Source of the DNA: Paenibacillus cymbidii
Lineage (GTDB): Bacteria > Bacillota > Bacilli > Paenibacillales > NBRC-103111
Direction: 5' to 3'
Assembly (NCBI RefSeq): GCF_004764705.1
Contig: NZ_SHLX01000015.1
Coordinates: 1 to 64,000 of the forward strand
DNA: 64,000 bases
Of this stretch, positions 43,917 to 52,861 are shown piece by piece. Below the pieces are notes generated by a model that saw only the letters and a program-made list of their open reading frames with translations, was not told the origin of the DNA and made no database searches. Each line of letters opens with the position of its first letter. Position 1 is the stretch's first letter. Both the position numbers and the translations under genes were made by a program.

Positions 43917-44555
43917 ATGGAGCCATTATCGATCGTGCCCGCCCGCGAGCAGGTGGCGGCTGCGCTGCGCAAGGCGATTTTCGAAGGGGAGCTGAAGGTC
44001 GGACAGGAGCTGACGCAGGACGAAATCGCCCAGCGGCTCGCCATCTCCCGGATGCCGGTGCGCGAGGCGTTTCAAATTTTGGAGCGCGACGGGCTGCTGC
44101 AGTTGAAGAAGCGCAAGGCAATCGTGCTCGGACAAACGGAAGAAGATTTGATCGATCACTATGACATCCGCGCCTTGCTCGAAGGCGAAGCGGCTGCCAA
44201 AGCGGCGGCGAGGCGCAAGGAGCCGCGCGATATCGTGCAGGCGCGGGATGATGTGGAGCAGGCGGCGGAACGACGGGATGCGGCGGGGTATTTGCAGGCG
44301 AACGAGCAGTTCCACCGCGCCGTCTGGGAAGCCGCCGACAGCGTGCGGCTCGAGAACGTGCTGAGCCAGCTGTGGGTCGGGCTGCCGCCGCATTTGCCGG
44401 AGCTGCTGCCGGAGCAGATCGCCAAGTCGATCGCCGAGCACCGGCTCATTGCGGATGCGATCCTGAGCGGCGATGCGGAGCGGGCGAGAGCCGCGATGGC
44501 CGCCCATGTCAAACGCAGCTTGAGCGACTTGCTGAAAGCGCGCGCCGAGCGGTAA
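43917..44555 (+). CDS. GntR-family regulator, FadR/FCD subfamily
   Basis: A 212-residue regulator with an N-terminal winged helix (about 8-70; DEIAQRLAISRMPVREAFQILERDGLL) and a C-terminal FCD effector domain (about 80-205) whose likely metal-binding residues are in DIRALLEGEAA, NEQFHRAV and EHRLIADAI. AAGGAG lies 10 nt before the ATG at 43917. It is divergent from the ten-gene operon and is likely to repress it until a pathway acid or CoA ester binds. Confidence 0.9.
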   Translation: MEPLSIVPAREQVAAALRKAIFEGELKVGQELTQDEIAQRLAISRMPVREAFQILERDGLLQLKKRKAIVLGQTEEDLIDHYDIRALLEGEAAAKAAARRKEPRDIVQARDDVEQAAERRDAAGYLQANEQFHRAVWEAADSVRLENVLSQLWVGLPPHLPELLPEQIAKSIAEHRLIADAILSGDAERARAAMAAHVKRSLSDLLKARAER

Positions 44556-44629
44556 TCCGGCCGGAAACCAAACAGGCAGCCGCCGCGATGAAGTCCGAAC
44601 CGGACGCCATCTTCGGCAGCTGCCTGTCG

Positions 44630-45406
44630 CTATATCCCGAGCACGTGATACCCTGCGTCCACATGCAGCACTTCGCCGGTTACGCCGCGCGACAAGCTGC
44701 TGAACAGAAACAGCGACGCGTCCCCCACCTCGTCCTGATCGACGTTTCGCCGCAAAGGCGCCTTCTCTTCGATCGTGGACATGATGTCGTTGAAGCCGGA
44801 GACGCCTTTGGCCGCCAGGGTGCGAATCGGACCGGCGGACACCGCGTTGACGCGGATATCGTATTTGCCAAGATCCTCCGCCAAATATTTGACGCTCGAT
44901 TCGAGCGCCGCTTTCGCCACGCCCATGACGTTGTAATTTTTGACCACGCGCTCCGCGCCGAGATACGATTGGGTGACGATGCTCCCGCCTTCGGTCATCA
45001 GCTTCTTCGCTTCCCGCGCCACGGCGACAAGCGAGTAGGCGCTTGTGCTTTGCGCCAGCAGGTAGCCTTCCCGGCTCGTATCGAGGTATTCGCCCTTCAG
45101 CTCCTCCTTTTCGGCAAAAGCGAGGGAATGGGCAAGGCCGTGAACGACTCCCGCTTCCTCCCCGATCCGGCGGAATGCGGCTTCGATGCTGGCATCGTCG
45201 TCGACGTCGCACGATACGCACAGGACGGGCGCGATTCCTTCCGCCTCCAGCAGCTGCGTCAATTTCGCCAGCGAACGTTCCTTGCGATACGTAAAGACGA
45301 GTTTCGCCCCCTCGCGATGCAGCGATTTGGCAATGCCCCAGGCAAGGCTCCGCTCGTTGGCGACCCCCATCACAATGACCGTCTTCCCGCTCATCAAACC
45401 GGACAC
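44630..45406 (-). CDS. fabI: Enoyl-[acyl-carrier-protein] reductase FabI
   Basis: A 258-residue short-chain dehydrogenase-fold enzyme that makes the final reduction in each round of fatty acid elongation. It has the FabI-type cofactor motif GVANERSLAWGIA, Y148, Y158 and K165 (QSYLGAERVVKNYNVMGVAKA region), and the C-terminal GEVLHVDAGYHVLG. Length is typical. It is monocistronic and convergent with the GntR-type gene, with 74 bp between them. Confidence 0.95.
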   Translation of the reverse strand: MSGLMSGKTVIVMGVANERSLAWGIAKSLHREGAKLVFTYRKERSLAKLTQLLEAEGIAPVLCVSCDVDDDASIEAAFRRIGEEAGVVHGLAHSLAFAEKEELKGEYLDTSREGYLLAQSTSAYSLVAVAREAKKLMTEGGSIVTQSYLGAERVVKNYNVMGVAKAALESSVKYLAEDLGKYDIRVNAVSAGPIRTLAAKGVSGFNDIMSTIEEKAPLRRNVDQDEVGDASLFLFSSLSRGVTGEVLHVDAGYHVLGI

Positions 45407-45441
45407 GTCGTTTCCTCCAGACTAAATCTTGATAGCTAATC

Positions 45442-45458
45442 TTAATAGCTGGTGCTAA
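45442..45458 (-). promoter_or_regulatory. FapR-like operator downstream of the fabI promoter
   Basis: On the minus strand TTAGCACCAGCTATTAA matches the Bacillus FapR consensus as I recall it at about 13 of 17 positions, including both TTA...TAA ends and the central ACC. It begins about 12 bp downstream of the -10, where FapR often binds. Whether a fapR gene exists in this genome is not visible. Confidence 0.5.
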
Positions 45459-45469
45459 TTCATTTTCCT

Positions 45470-45498
45470 ATTATAGCCTACAAACGCAGTCCGCTCAA
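45470..45498 (-). promoter_or_regulatory. Promoter of fabI
   Basis: On the minus strand TTGAGC (45498-45493) and the perfect -10 TATAAT (45475-45470) are exactly 17 bp apart. Confidence 0.78.
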
Positions 45499-45615
45499 CT
45501 CACGGGCAATGCAACCCCTTTAACAAATGTTTGGCTTTGTTTTTGTCGAACTGGTATTATATAACTATGAAAATAGTGCGAAGCGACTAAACATCCCCTT
45601 CCATGGAGCGTACCT

Positions 45616-46878
45616 ATGATCGCCAAATCGCGTTTGTTTGTTAGCGGATTGCTTCTGCTCTCCCTTGCGGTCCCCGTACATACGGTAAGTGCGTCGAATC
45701 TGACGGATCGCGGCGGCGACGGTATTCATATCGACGATATCGTGGCATACGCAACCCGGGCGGAAACGTTGTCCGCTTCGGATCTCGCCGGTTTATTGGG
45801 GCAAATCGTGCCGCTCTGGGTACCGGACACGCCAACCGATCTCGTTGCCGTTGCCGGCGATTCCGCGGTTCAATTGACTTGGTCGCCCGTCGCCAATGCG
45901 GCGTATTACAACGTCTACCGGTCGTCGGACGGTGTCTCCTACCAGTTGATCAGCGCGCGCGGCGCAGTCACTTCTCCCGCTTACGAAGCCGCGGGGCTGT
46001 CGAACGGCACCGCCTATTCCTTCCGGGTGACGGCGGCGATGCCCGGCGCGGAAAGCGGCACTACCGACGCCGCAGACGCAACGCCGGCTCCGGCCCAAAC
46101 GGCGGCTGACATTGCCGATGGAATCACAAGCGTGACGGTTCCCGTTGCAGGAGCAACCCAGCTGACATTGCCCGACGTACCACCGGGCTTTTCCATTGCC
46201 ATTCTTTCCTCCAGCAACACGGCCGTCATCGGAACGAACGGCGTCATTGCGGCGCCGGCGACCGCAACCAGCGTCAATCTTGTTTTTGTCGTGACCAAAT
46301 TATCCGATCATTCGACGGCGAATACGGGTATGGTTCCGGTTATGGTGCCTGCTGGTGTCCCTGTGTTCGTACCAAGACCCGGAGCAAGCGTCAATGTTGC
46401 GCTGGCGGCGAATAGCGGAACGGTGAGTGCGTCTTCCCAGCTTGGCGGTTTTCCGGCATCGAGCGTCATCAACGGGGATCGAAAAGGAACAGGCTGGGGT
46501 AACGGCGGCGGATGGAACGATGCGAATGCAGATGTTTACAACGATTGGTTGACTGTCACCTTTAACGGCGTTCGGACGATTAACGAAATTGACATTATCA
46601 CCATCCAGGATAATTACAGTTCACCCATCGAACCGACCATTGACATGACGTTTAGCCAGCATGGCATCACGGACTATTACGTCCAATATTGGGAGGCCGG
46701 CGATGTCAACGATTGGGTAACGATTCCGGATGGCGTTGTCGCGAACAATAATTATGTGTGGAGGCAATTCACTTTCTCGCCGGTTGCAACCAATCAAATA
46801 CGATTGATGATTACGAACGCAAAAGGCTACAGCCGGGTCGTCGAAGTCGAAGCGTGGACGTATGTAGCGCCTGATTGA
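45616..46878 (+). CDS. Secreted FN3 and Ig-like domain protein
   Basis: A 420-residue exported protein. A Sec signal peptide covers about 1-27 (ends VSAS). Residues about 72-158 form a fibronectin type III domain (PTDLVAVAGDSAVQLTWSPV to FRVTAAMPG), about 163-240 an atrophied bacterial Ig-like domain (ADIADGITSVTVP), and about 255-417 a discoidin-like carbohydrate-binding fold (SSQLGGFPASSVINGD, then VEVEAWTYV). No enzymatic domain or wall anchor is seen. Its DNA is more AT-rich than its neighbours. It probably binds glycans or matrix outside the cell. Confidence 0.8.
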   Translation: MIAKSRLFVSGLLLLSLAVPVHTVSASNLTDRGGDGIHIDDIVAYATRAETLSASDLAGLLGQIVPLWVPDTPTDLVAVAGDSAVQLTWSPVANAAYYNVYRSSDGVSYQLISARGAVTSPAYEAAGLSNGTAYSFRVTAAMPGAESGTTDAADATPAPAQTAADIADGITSVTVPVAGATQLTLPDVPPGFSIAILSSSNTAVIGTNGVIAAPATATSVNLVFVVTKLSDHSTANTGMVPVMVPAGVPVFVPRPGASVNVALAANSGTVSASSQLGGFPASSVINGDRKGTGWGNGGGWNDANADVYNDWLTVTFNGVRTINEIDIITIQDNYSSPIEPTIDMTFSQHGITDYYVQYWEAGDVNDWVTIPDGVVANNNYVWRQFTFSPVATNQIRLMITNAKGYSRVVEVEAWTYVAPD

Positions 46879-46927
46879 GGCGAGCTTGTTAATAGTGCGG
46901 TTTTACGGGTTCGGAAAAAGGGAATGT

Positions 46928-47123
46928 CGAAAATAAGCCCTATTTGATTGACTATTTCGCCAAAAAGGGCAGGCAACGAAAAAATAGCCAGTGAAATCGC
47001 TGGCTATTTCTTTGAAACCGCCGATTTGAAGGCCTTTTGCTCACAATAGCCAGTGTTTTCACTGGCTATTTTCGACGCGCGCGGCAAAATGAGGCGAATA
47101 AGCCATTTTTCATGGGCTATTTC
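46928..47123. repeat. Four-palindrome intergenic element, copy 3
   Basis: A degenerate P1 (46928-46959), P2 (46982-47009, closed by T-G and G-C pairs), P2' AATAGCCAGTG/CACTGGCTATT (47045-47070) and P1' (47097-47122, two mismatches). Centres are about 52, 62 and 52 bp apart. It lies between convergent genes. Confidence 0.88.
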
Positions 47124-47137
47124 GGATGATGAGTCGC

Positions 47138-48751
47138 TTACCCGGCCAACTCTCGCGCCTCAACGCCCTCCGCGATCAAGTGCACCGTGTTGCGGCCGCT
47201 ATGCTTGGAGCGGTACAGCGCATGGTCCGCCTGGCGCAGCAGCTGCTCCACGGTATCGGCGGCTGACATCGCTTGCGCGACACCGAAGCTGGCCGTGATC
47301 GCCAGTTCCCCCCGCGGTCCGGCCAGCGGGTGACCGGCCAACTCCCGGCGAATGCGCAGCGCCGCCTGCCCGGCCTGCTCCAGCGTCAAGCCCGGCATCG
47401 CGACGACAAACTCCTCGCCCCCGTACCGGGCGAACACATCTTCCGTCCGCAGCACGCGCCGGCTCAGCTGCACAATATGCTGCAGCGCGCGGTCGCCGGT
47501 TTCGTGCCCGTGCTCGTCGTTGATTCGTTTGAAATAATCGATATCGAACAGCACGATGGACAGCGGTTCGCCGCTGCGATTCGTTTCCGCCAGCAGCGCT
47601 TTGCTCAGCCGGAAAAACTGCAGCCGGTTGTATATTTTCGTCAGCCCGTCGTAATAGGCCAGCTCCTTCAGTTCCTCCTGCAGCCGGCGCCGTTCGGTGA
47701 TCGTCGTCATCACCAGCAGCATGCCCGCCGCTTGTCCGCGCCGCGTGCGAATAAACGAACGGCGAACCAGATAATAGTCCTCCTGCTCCCCGACACGCCA
47801 GCCGATTTCGCGAACGTCCTGCGTTTCCCCGCCGATGCCGCCGTTCGAAAGCCTCGCCGGGTCGTCCGAAAGCCGCAGCGGCTCGTCCGTATGAAGCGCC
47901 CACACGGCTTCGAGCCTGTGGCCGATCGCCGCGGATGTCAGCTCCGGCATCAGGGCGGCGGCCGCCGAATTGTAGTCGACGAGCCGCAGCTCCAGATCGC
48001 AGACGAGCACCCCGTCGTTCATGCTTTCAAACAGCCTGTCGCGGGCAATCGGCACCACGTTGAACAGCCCGGTAGACGTCAGCGCCCACAAATACATCGC
48101 CGATGTGACGCTCATCAGCACCGGAATCGGATCGATCCCTTCCGGCGTCATCCCGAACAAATACGCAAAATCGCCCACAAGCGGCAGCAGCACCCCGATC
48201 AGCATGGAAAACAGCTGCCTGCGGTACGCCTTCAGCCGGCTCCAGCCGCGAAGCAGCAAAATTACAGCCCCCATCATGCAAGCGCAATTGTAGGCGCCAT
48301 AGATGGTATACCACGGACCGCCGGCCGCGTTGACCCGCAGCATCGGCGTATCGTCGCGCAATTCCAGCGAACGGTAAAAAAAATGATGCGCGTCGTTGGT
48401 CCACATCAGCAGCATCGTGGCGGCCGGGACCAGCAGCAAGGCGATAACGAACGGCCGCCGAATCTGCTTTTCGAACCCGAGATAAATGAGCACAAGCACC
48501 AGCTCGAGCGGCGGCAAATACGGCATGCCGATATATTCGATCTGAATCCAGAACTTGATCTCTTCCAGCGAGCCCGCGCCCAGTTCAAGCGCAGCCCCGA
48601 AAATATAGACGGCCGAGAGCAGGTTGATGGCGAAAAAAACACGTTTGCCGGCAAAATTCGTTCGTCCGAACAGGACGTAAATGCCCATCAGTACGTTGAA
48701 TACGCCGGATGTGACGACCAGGGTGATAAAAGCTGCGTATGGTGTGCCCAT
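47138..48751 (-). CDS. Diguanylate cyclase with 7TM sensor and PAS domain
   Basis: A 537-residue membrane protein. The N-terminal 220 residues form seven hydrophobic segments like the histidine kinase 7TM (HisKA_7TM) sensor, followed by a PAS-like domain (about 235-350) and a GGDEF domain (about 370-530). The active motif GGEEF is intact, and an RTED inhibitory I-site lies exactly five residues before it, so product feedback is expected. It makes cyclic di-GMP. It is monocistronic. Confidence 0.9.
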   Translation of the reverse strand: MGTPYAAFITLVVTSGVFNVLMGIYVLFGRTNFAGKRVFFAINLLSAVYIFGAALELGAGSLEEIKFWIQIEYIGMPYLPPLELVLVLIYLGFEKQIRRPFVIALLLVPAATMLLMWTNDAHHFFYRSLELRDDTPMLRVNAAGGPWYTIYGAYNCACMMGAVILLLRGWSRLKAYRRQLFSMLIGVLLPLVGDFAYLFGMTPEGIDPIPVLMSVTSAMYLWALTSTGLFNVVPIARDRLFESMNDGVLVCDLELRLVDYNSAAAALMPELTSAAIGHRLEAVWALHTDEPLRLSDDPARLSNGGIGGETQDVREIGWRVGEQEDYYLVRRSFIRTRRGQAAGMLLVMTTITERRRLQEELKELAYYDGLTKIYNRLQFFRLSKALLAETNRSGEPLSIVLFDIDYFKRINDEHGHETGDRALQHIVQLSRRVLRTEDVFARYGGEEFVVAMPGLTLEQAGQAALRIRRELAGHPLAGPRGELAITASFGVAQAMSAADTVEQLLRQADHALYRSKHSGRNTVHLIAEGVEARELAG

Positions 48752-48986
48752 GTGTATTCTGCTCCATCGGTTAAAATCGCGTGCTGCGTTTGGCGGTCAG
48801 CCTGTCTTATCGTGATGGTACCATATAATCAGCACCCGATGGATAGCGCGGCCCAAAAATGAATCTTAAGACCTCCCGCCGTACAAGCCCATGCAAAAAA
48901 TTGCCGTGTCCGCCTCATGATTGCGGCAACATGCCCAATATACATAAATAAACCCTCAAATAAACGATGGCGAGGAGGCGTTGTTG

Positions 48987-49784
48987 GTGGCAAACGAGTT
49001 TGTCGCGCGATCCTTGAACGAAATCCGGTTCTGGTCGCGGATCATGAAGGAGCACTCGCTGTTCCTGAAGCTGGGCTTCCGGTGCGAGGATACGCAGCTG
49101 ATCCGGGAAGCGGAGCAGTTCTACTCGTTGTTCGAGCAGATCGAATCGGCGTCCCACAGGTATACGGAACAAACCGATCCGGCGCAAATCCGGCAGTTCA
49201 ACGTGCAAACCGCAGCGGCGGCGAGCCACATCTGGGCGTTCAAACGCAAGGTGCTGGGCCTCATTATTCAATGCAAGCTGCCGGGCGCCAACAATTTTCC
49301 GCTGCTTGTCGATCATACGAGCCGGGAAGCGAATTATTTTCGCAATCGGCTGGTGGAGCTGAACGAAGGCAAGCTAGAGCCGCTGCCGGATGCGATTATC
49401 GACGAAAATGTATTTTTCCTGCGCATTATGGCCGATCATGCCAAATTCATTGCCCACTTGCTCGATCCGTCCGAGCGGCAATTGGTGGAGCAGGCGCGAA
49501 ATTTCGGCCACGATTTTGACCAGCTGCTGTTCCAGGCGATCGACCTCAGCGGCATGCGGCCGCAGGCGCAAACGGTGCCGCTGCTCGATCAGTTTCTTGA
49601 CGAGAACCGGGTATCGGTGGCGGCATTGCGCGACTTCAAGAAAACGGCGCGGGAGCTGATCGACGCCTGCCGGATCAAAAGCATCATCCACCCGCTGCTG
49701 GCCGATCACGTATACCGCGAAGCGGAACGGTTTCTTGCGATCATCGACATGTTCGAAGCGAGCCTGACCGGAGTCAAACCGTAA
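48987..49784 (+). CDS. DUF2935 family protein
   Basis: A 265-residue, mostly helical soluble protein made of two similar halves (about 1-125 and 130-260). Each carries His and Glu residues spaced as in a four-helix bundle (EIRFWSRIMKEHSLFLKLG; DENVFFLRIMADHAKFIAHLL). The family is common in Bacilli and Clostridia and its function is not known to me; a di-metal role is possible from the His/Glu pattern. GTG 48987 is chosen because GAGGAGG lies 8 nt before it; TTG codons at 48981 and 48984 are too close. Confidence 0.8.
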   Translation: MANEFVARSLNEIRFWSRIMKEHSLFLKLGFRCEDTQLIREAEQFYSLFEQIESASHRYTEQTDPAQIRQFNVQTAAAASHIWAFKRKVLGLIIQCKLPGANNFPLLVDHTSREANYFRNRLVELNEGKLEPLPDAIIDENVFFLRIMADHAKFIAHLLDPSERQLVEQARNFGHDFDQLLFQAIDLSGMRPQAQTVPLLDQFLDENRVSVAALRDFKKTARELIDACRIKSIIHPLLADHVYREAERFLAIIDMFEASLTGVKP

Positions 49785-49905
49785 GCGAACGGCACCGGCA
49801 AGCTCCTCCGCGCTGCAATTTTTACAATGTCTCCACATTCCGCTTACTTCCGCCGAATACTGGGCTGTTACGCTGGAAGCATGACGAATTGCGGGAGGAG
49901 TTGCC

Positions 49906-51066
49906 ATGCGGATCGCCATCTTTACCGAAACGTTCGCTCCCCAAGTAAACGGCGTCGCCCGTACGCTCAAGCGGTTAACCGATACTTTGCGGCGCCGGGG
50001 CGTGGAGCATCTGGTGTTTGCGCCCACGCACGCCGGGAACGGCGCCGACGATTCCAATTGGATGCGGCCGGTCGGCAGCATCCCGTTCTTTCTTTACCCC
50101 GAATGCCGGCTGGCCATGCCGAATACGATCGCGATGCGCGCAGAGCTCGACCGGTTCAAGCCCGACCTGATTCATTTGGCCACACCGTTCAATGTCGGCT
50201 TGTGCGGCCTGCGATACGCGCGCAAACGCGGCGTCACCCATGTCGCTTCGTACCATACCCATTTCGACCGGTATTTGTCCTACTATCACATTAGTCTGGC
50301 CGTGCCGATGTACTGGAAATACATTCGCTGGTTTCATCGCACCTGTTCGGCTACCTTCGCTCCATCGCTGGAAACGATCCGGACGCTGCGCGAGCAGCAG
50401 CTGTCCGGCATGCGGCTGTGGTCGCGCGGCGTCGATTGCCGCCTGTTCGCTCCGGTCAAGCGGGACAGCGCAGGCGTTCGAAGTGAATACGGCATCGACG
50501 CTCCGCTCCTGCTGCTGTATGTCGGGCGGATAGCGCCGGAAAAAGATATCGACACGCTGCTCGCCGTCATGCAGTCGATCGCGGCCGGGGCGATGCGGCA
50601 CTCCGTGCACTGGCTCGTCGTCGGCGACGGCCCGATGCTGCCCGACATGCGGGCCAAAGCGCCGGCCAATGTCACCTTCACCGGCTACAAGTCCGGCGAG
50701 GAACTGGCGCGGCTGTACGCGTCGGCCGATGTGTTCGTTTCGTCGTCGAGCACGGAAACGTTCGGCAACGTGGTACTGGAAGCGATGGCGTCGGGGGTTC
50801 CGGTCGTCGGAGCGGACGCCGGCGGCGTGCGCGAAACCATAAGTGCCGGCGTCACCGGCCAGCTCTGCACGCCGCGGGATGCCGGCGCTTTTGAAAGCGC
50901 GATTCGCCGTCTGACGGAGCATGCCGACGTCCGGTCCGCTTATGGCGCCGAAGCTCGGCAAACGGCGCTGGGCCGCTCCTGGGACGCCGTGTTCGACCGG
51001 CTGCTGGCGGATTATGCCGCTATCGCCGCAGGCAAAACGGCAGGCGCCGACCCGCACAGCGCCTGA
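49906..51066 (+). CDS. GT4 family glycosyltransferase
   Basis: A 386-residue GT-B retaining transferase. The N-terminal acceptor domain starts MRIAIFTETFAPQVNGVARTLKRL, close to the MgtA/PimB-like alpha-mannosyl- and glucosyltransferases of lipid glycosylation. The donor domain has LYVGRIAPEKDIDTLL and the EX7E-type motif in SSSTETFGNVVLEAMASG. No membrane segment is seen. It lies 32 bp upstream of the UDP-glucose dehydrogenase gene and is probably co-transcribed with it. Confidence 0.87.
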   Translation: MRIAIFTETFAPQVNGVARTLKRLTDTLRRRGVEHLVFAPTHAGNGADDSNWMRPVGSIPFFLYPECRLAMPNTIAMRAELDRFKPDLIHLATPFNVGLCGLRYARKRGVTHVASYHTHFDRYLSYYHISLAVPMYWKYIRWFHRTCSATFAPSLETIRTLREQQLSGMRLWSRGVDCRLFAPVKRDSAGVRSEYGIDAPLLLLYVGRIAPEKDIDTLLAVMQSIAAGAMRHSVHWLVVGDGPMLPDMRAKAPANVTFTGYKSGEELARLYASADVFVSSSSTETFGNVVLEAMASGVPVVGADAGGVRETISAGVTGQLCTPRDAGAFESAIRRLTEHADVRSAYGAEARQTALGRSWDAVFDRLLADYAAIAAGKTAGADPHSA

Positions 51067-51098
51067 CGACGCAACCATTTCCGCGAGGAGGAAACCCG

Positions 51099-52430
51099 AT
51101 GCGCATCACAATAGCAGGAACCGGTTACGTCGGATTGGTAGCCGCCGTTTGTTTGGCCGTACGCGGACACGATGTGGTGGCGGTCGACCGCGAAGAGATC
51201 GTTCGCGGACTGAAGGAAGGCAAACCGGGCATATGGGAGCCCGGGCTCGACAAGCTGCTGGCGGAAGCGATCGGCAGCGGACGTTTGGCATTCGGCACCG
51301 ATATCGCCCGCGCGGCCGTACACGCCGATGCGCTGATGATTGCGGTCGGCACCCCTTCCCTTGCCGACGGCAGCGCCGACATGCGGCAATTGCGGGCGGC
51401 GTTCGGCGAGCTGATGCGGGCCCGCGTCTGTCCGAAGCTAGTGATCGTCAAAAGCACGGTGCCGATCGGCACCTGCGAGGAATGGGGAACGATTTTGCGC
51501 CGTGAAGGCTTCGATACGGAGGTCGCCTACAACCCGGAATTTATGCGGCAAGGCAGCGCGATCCGCGACTTTCTCGAGCCGGCGCGAATCGTGCTCGGCT
51601 GCGATTCGCCCGCTGCGGCCGAACGGCTGCGCCGCCTGTACGCGGCCTGGAACGCGCCGATTCATCTTTGCGGCAGGCGCAGCGCCGAAATGATCAAATA
51701 CGCGTCCAACGCGTTTCTTGCGACGAAGCTGTCGTTCGCCAACATGATGGCCGATCTGTGCGAAGGGTACGGCGCCGATATTCGCGATGTAGTAGCCGGC
51801 ATCGGCTTCGATAAACGAATCGGCGGCGACTACATGCAGGCGGGCGTCGGCTACGGCGGCTCCTGCCTGCCGAAGGATCTGCAGGCGCTGCAGGCCGCCG
51901 GGCGGGCAGTCGGCTGCCCGCTGCCGCTGCTTGACGCCGCCAAACAAGTGAACGACCGGCGCATCCCCGCCTTGTTCGACAAGCTGCTTGCCGCCTGGGA
52001 GGAACTCCCGCGCAGCGGCAAACGACTGACCGTGTTCGGCCTTTCCTTCAAGCCGAACACCGGCGATTTGCGCGAGGCGCCGGCGCTGGCGTTTCTGTCG
52101 ATGTGCCTGACGCACGGCATCGACGTTTGCGCCTACGATCCGGTCGTGCGCAGCATTCCGCTGCCCGGCGTGCAGTTGGCGTCCGATCCGTACGAAGCCG
52201 CAGCGGCGTCGGACGCCGTCGCCATCATGACGGAGTGGCCGCAGCTGGCGGCGCTCGACTGGCACCGCATCGCTTCCGCGATGCGCACGCCGGTCGTGCT
52301 CGACGGCCGCAATGCGCTGCCGAAGGACGCGATCGTGCGGCTGCTGGCCGCAAGCGGTGCCAGGTATGTGCCGACCGGCCATCCCGCGTCGGCGCTCCGC
52401 CCGACCCCGGCGCTGGCCGGCAACATGTAG
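51099..52430 (+). CDS. UDP-glucose 6-dehydrogenase
   Basis: A 443-residue enzyme making UDP-glucuronate from UDP-glucose with two NAD+. It has the N-terminal Rossmann fold GTGYVGLVAA, the KSTVPIGT segment, the catalytic cysteine in YGGSCLPKD (the usual residue after Cys is Phe, here Leu) and the C-terminal LSFKPNTGDLREAPAL domain. GAGGAGG precedes the ATG. Pairing with the GT4 enzyme suggests a glucuronate-containing glycolipid or polymer. The family also includes UDP-ManNAc dehydrogenases, but the motifs favour UDP-glucose. Confidence 0.9.
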   Translation: MRITIAGTGYVGLVAAVCLAVRGHDVVAVDREEIVRGLKEGKPGIWEPGLDKLLAEAIGSGRLAFGTDIARAAVHADALMIAVGTPSLADGSADMRQLRAAFGELMRARVCPKLVIVKSTVPIGTCEEWGTILRREGFDTEVAYNPEFMRQGSAIRDFLEPARIVLGCDSPAAAERLRRLYAAWNAPIHLCGRRSAEMIKYASNAFLATKLSFANMMADLCEGYGADIRDVVAGIGFDKRIGGDYMQAGVGYGGSCLPKDLQALQAAGRAVGCPLPLLDAAKQVNDRRIPALFDKLLAAWEELPRSGKRLTVFGLSFKPNTGDLREAPALAFLSMCLTHGIDVCAYDPVVRSIPLPGVQLASDPYEAAAASDAVAIMTEWPQLAALDWHRIASAMRTPVVLDGRNALPKDAIVRLLAASGARYVPTGHPASALRPTPALAGNM

Positions 52431-52525
52431 CGGGCGGCCGGACCATCGCCAGAACCATCGCGCCCGAATGGATGGCTTTGGCGGAGAGACGGTTGCCTCG
52501 GCGGCCTGCTCGAGTACCCATTCAA

Positions 52526-52716
52526 GAATAGCCCATAAAAACCGGCCTATTCGTCCGTTTTCCCGCAGGCCGCGGAAAATAGCCAGCGAAAACACTGGCT
52601 ATTCCGGCCCAATCGCCGCGGAATCGCACCTTTTCGTCAAATAACCAGCGAAATCGCTGGCTATTTTCGACGAAGGCACGAAAAAGCGGCGAATAGGCCA
52701 CTTTTCAAGGCTTATT
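52526..52716. repeat. Four-palindrome intergenic element, copy 4
   Basis: P1 (52526-52552), P2 (52577-52604), P2' AAATAACCAGCG/CGCTGGCTATTT (52639-52666) and P1' (52691-52716). Centre spacing is 51.5, 62 and 51.5 bp. In P2' the inner CCAGTG/CACTGG of other copies has become CCAGCG/CGCTGG, a paired change that keeps the stem. It lies between two plus-strand genes. Confidence 0.9.
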
Positions 52717-52732
52717 TTTGCGACGCATCGAT

Positions 52733-52746
52733 TGGGAACGCTTTCA
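52733..52746 (+). promoter_or_regulatory. Possible cre site for catabolite repression
   Basis: TGGGAACGCTTTCA matches 12 of 14 positions of the CcpA consensus TGWAANCGNTNWCA, including the central CG. It lies 50 bp upstream of the -35 of the kinase gene promoter. Confidence 0.5.
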
Positions 52747-52795
52747 TGCAAGCGCCGCCAGCCAATTCGACTCCTGCGCCCTGCGGGAACCGGGA

Positions 52796-52824
52796 TTGAC
52801 GAGTGCCGGGCCGCCACTTATGAT
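52796..52824 (+). promoter_or_regulatory. Promoter of the third sensor/importer locus
   Basis: TTGACG (52796-52801) and TATGAT (52819-52824) are exactly 17 bp apart, about 38 bp before the kinase ATG. Confidence 0.72.
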
Positions 52825-52861
52825 GGACTCAATCGAGACATAATCGGAGGCGCAGCCGGCC

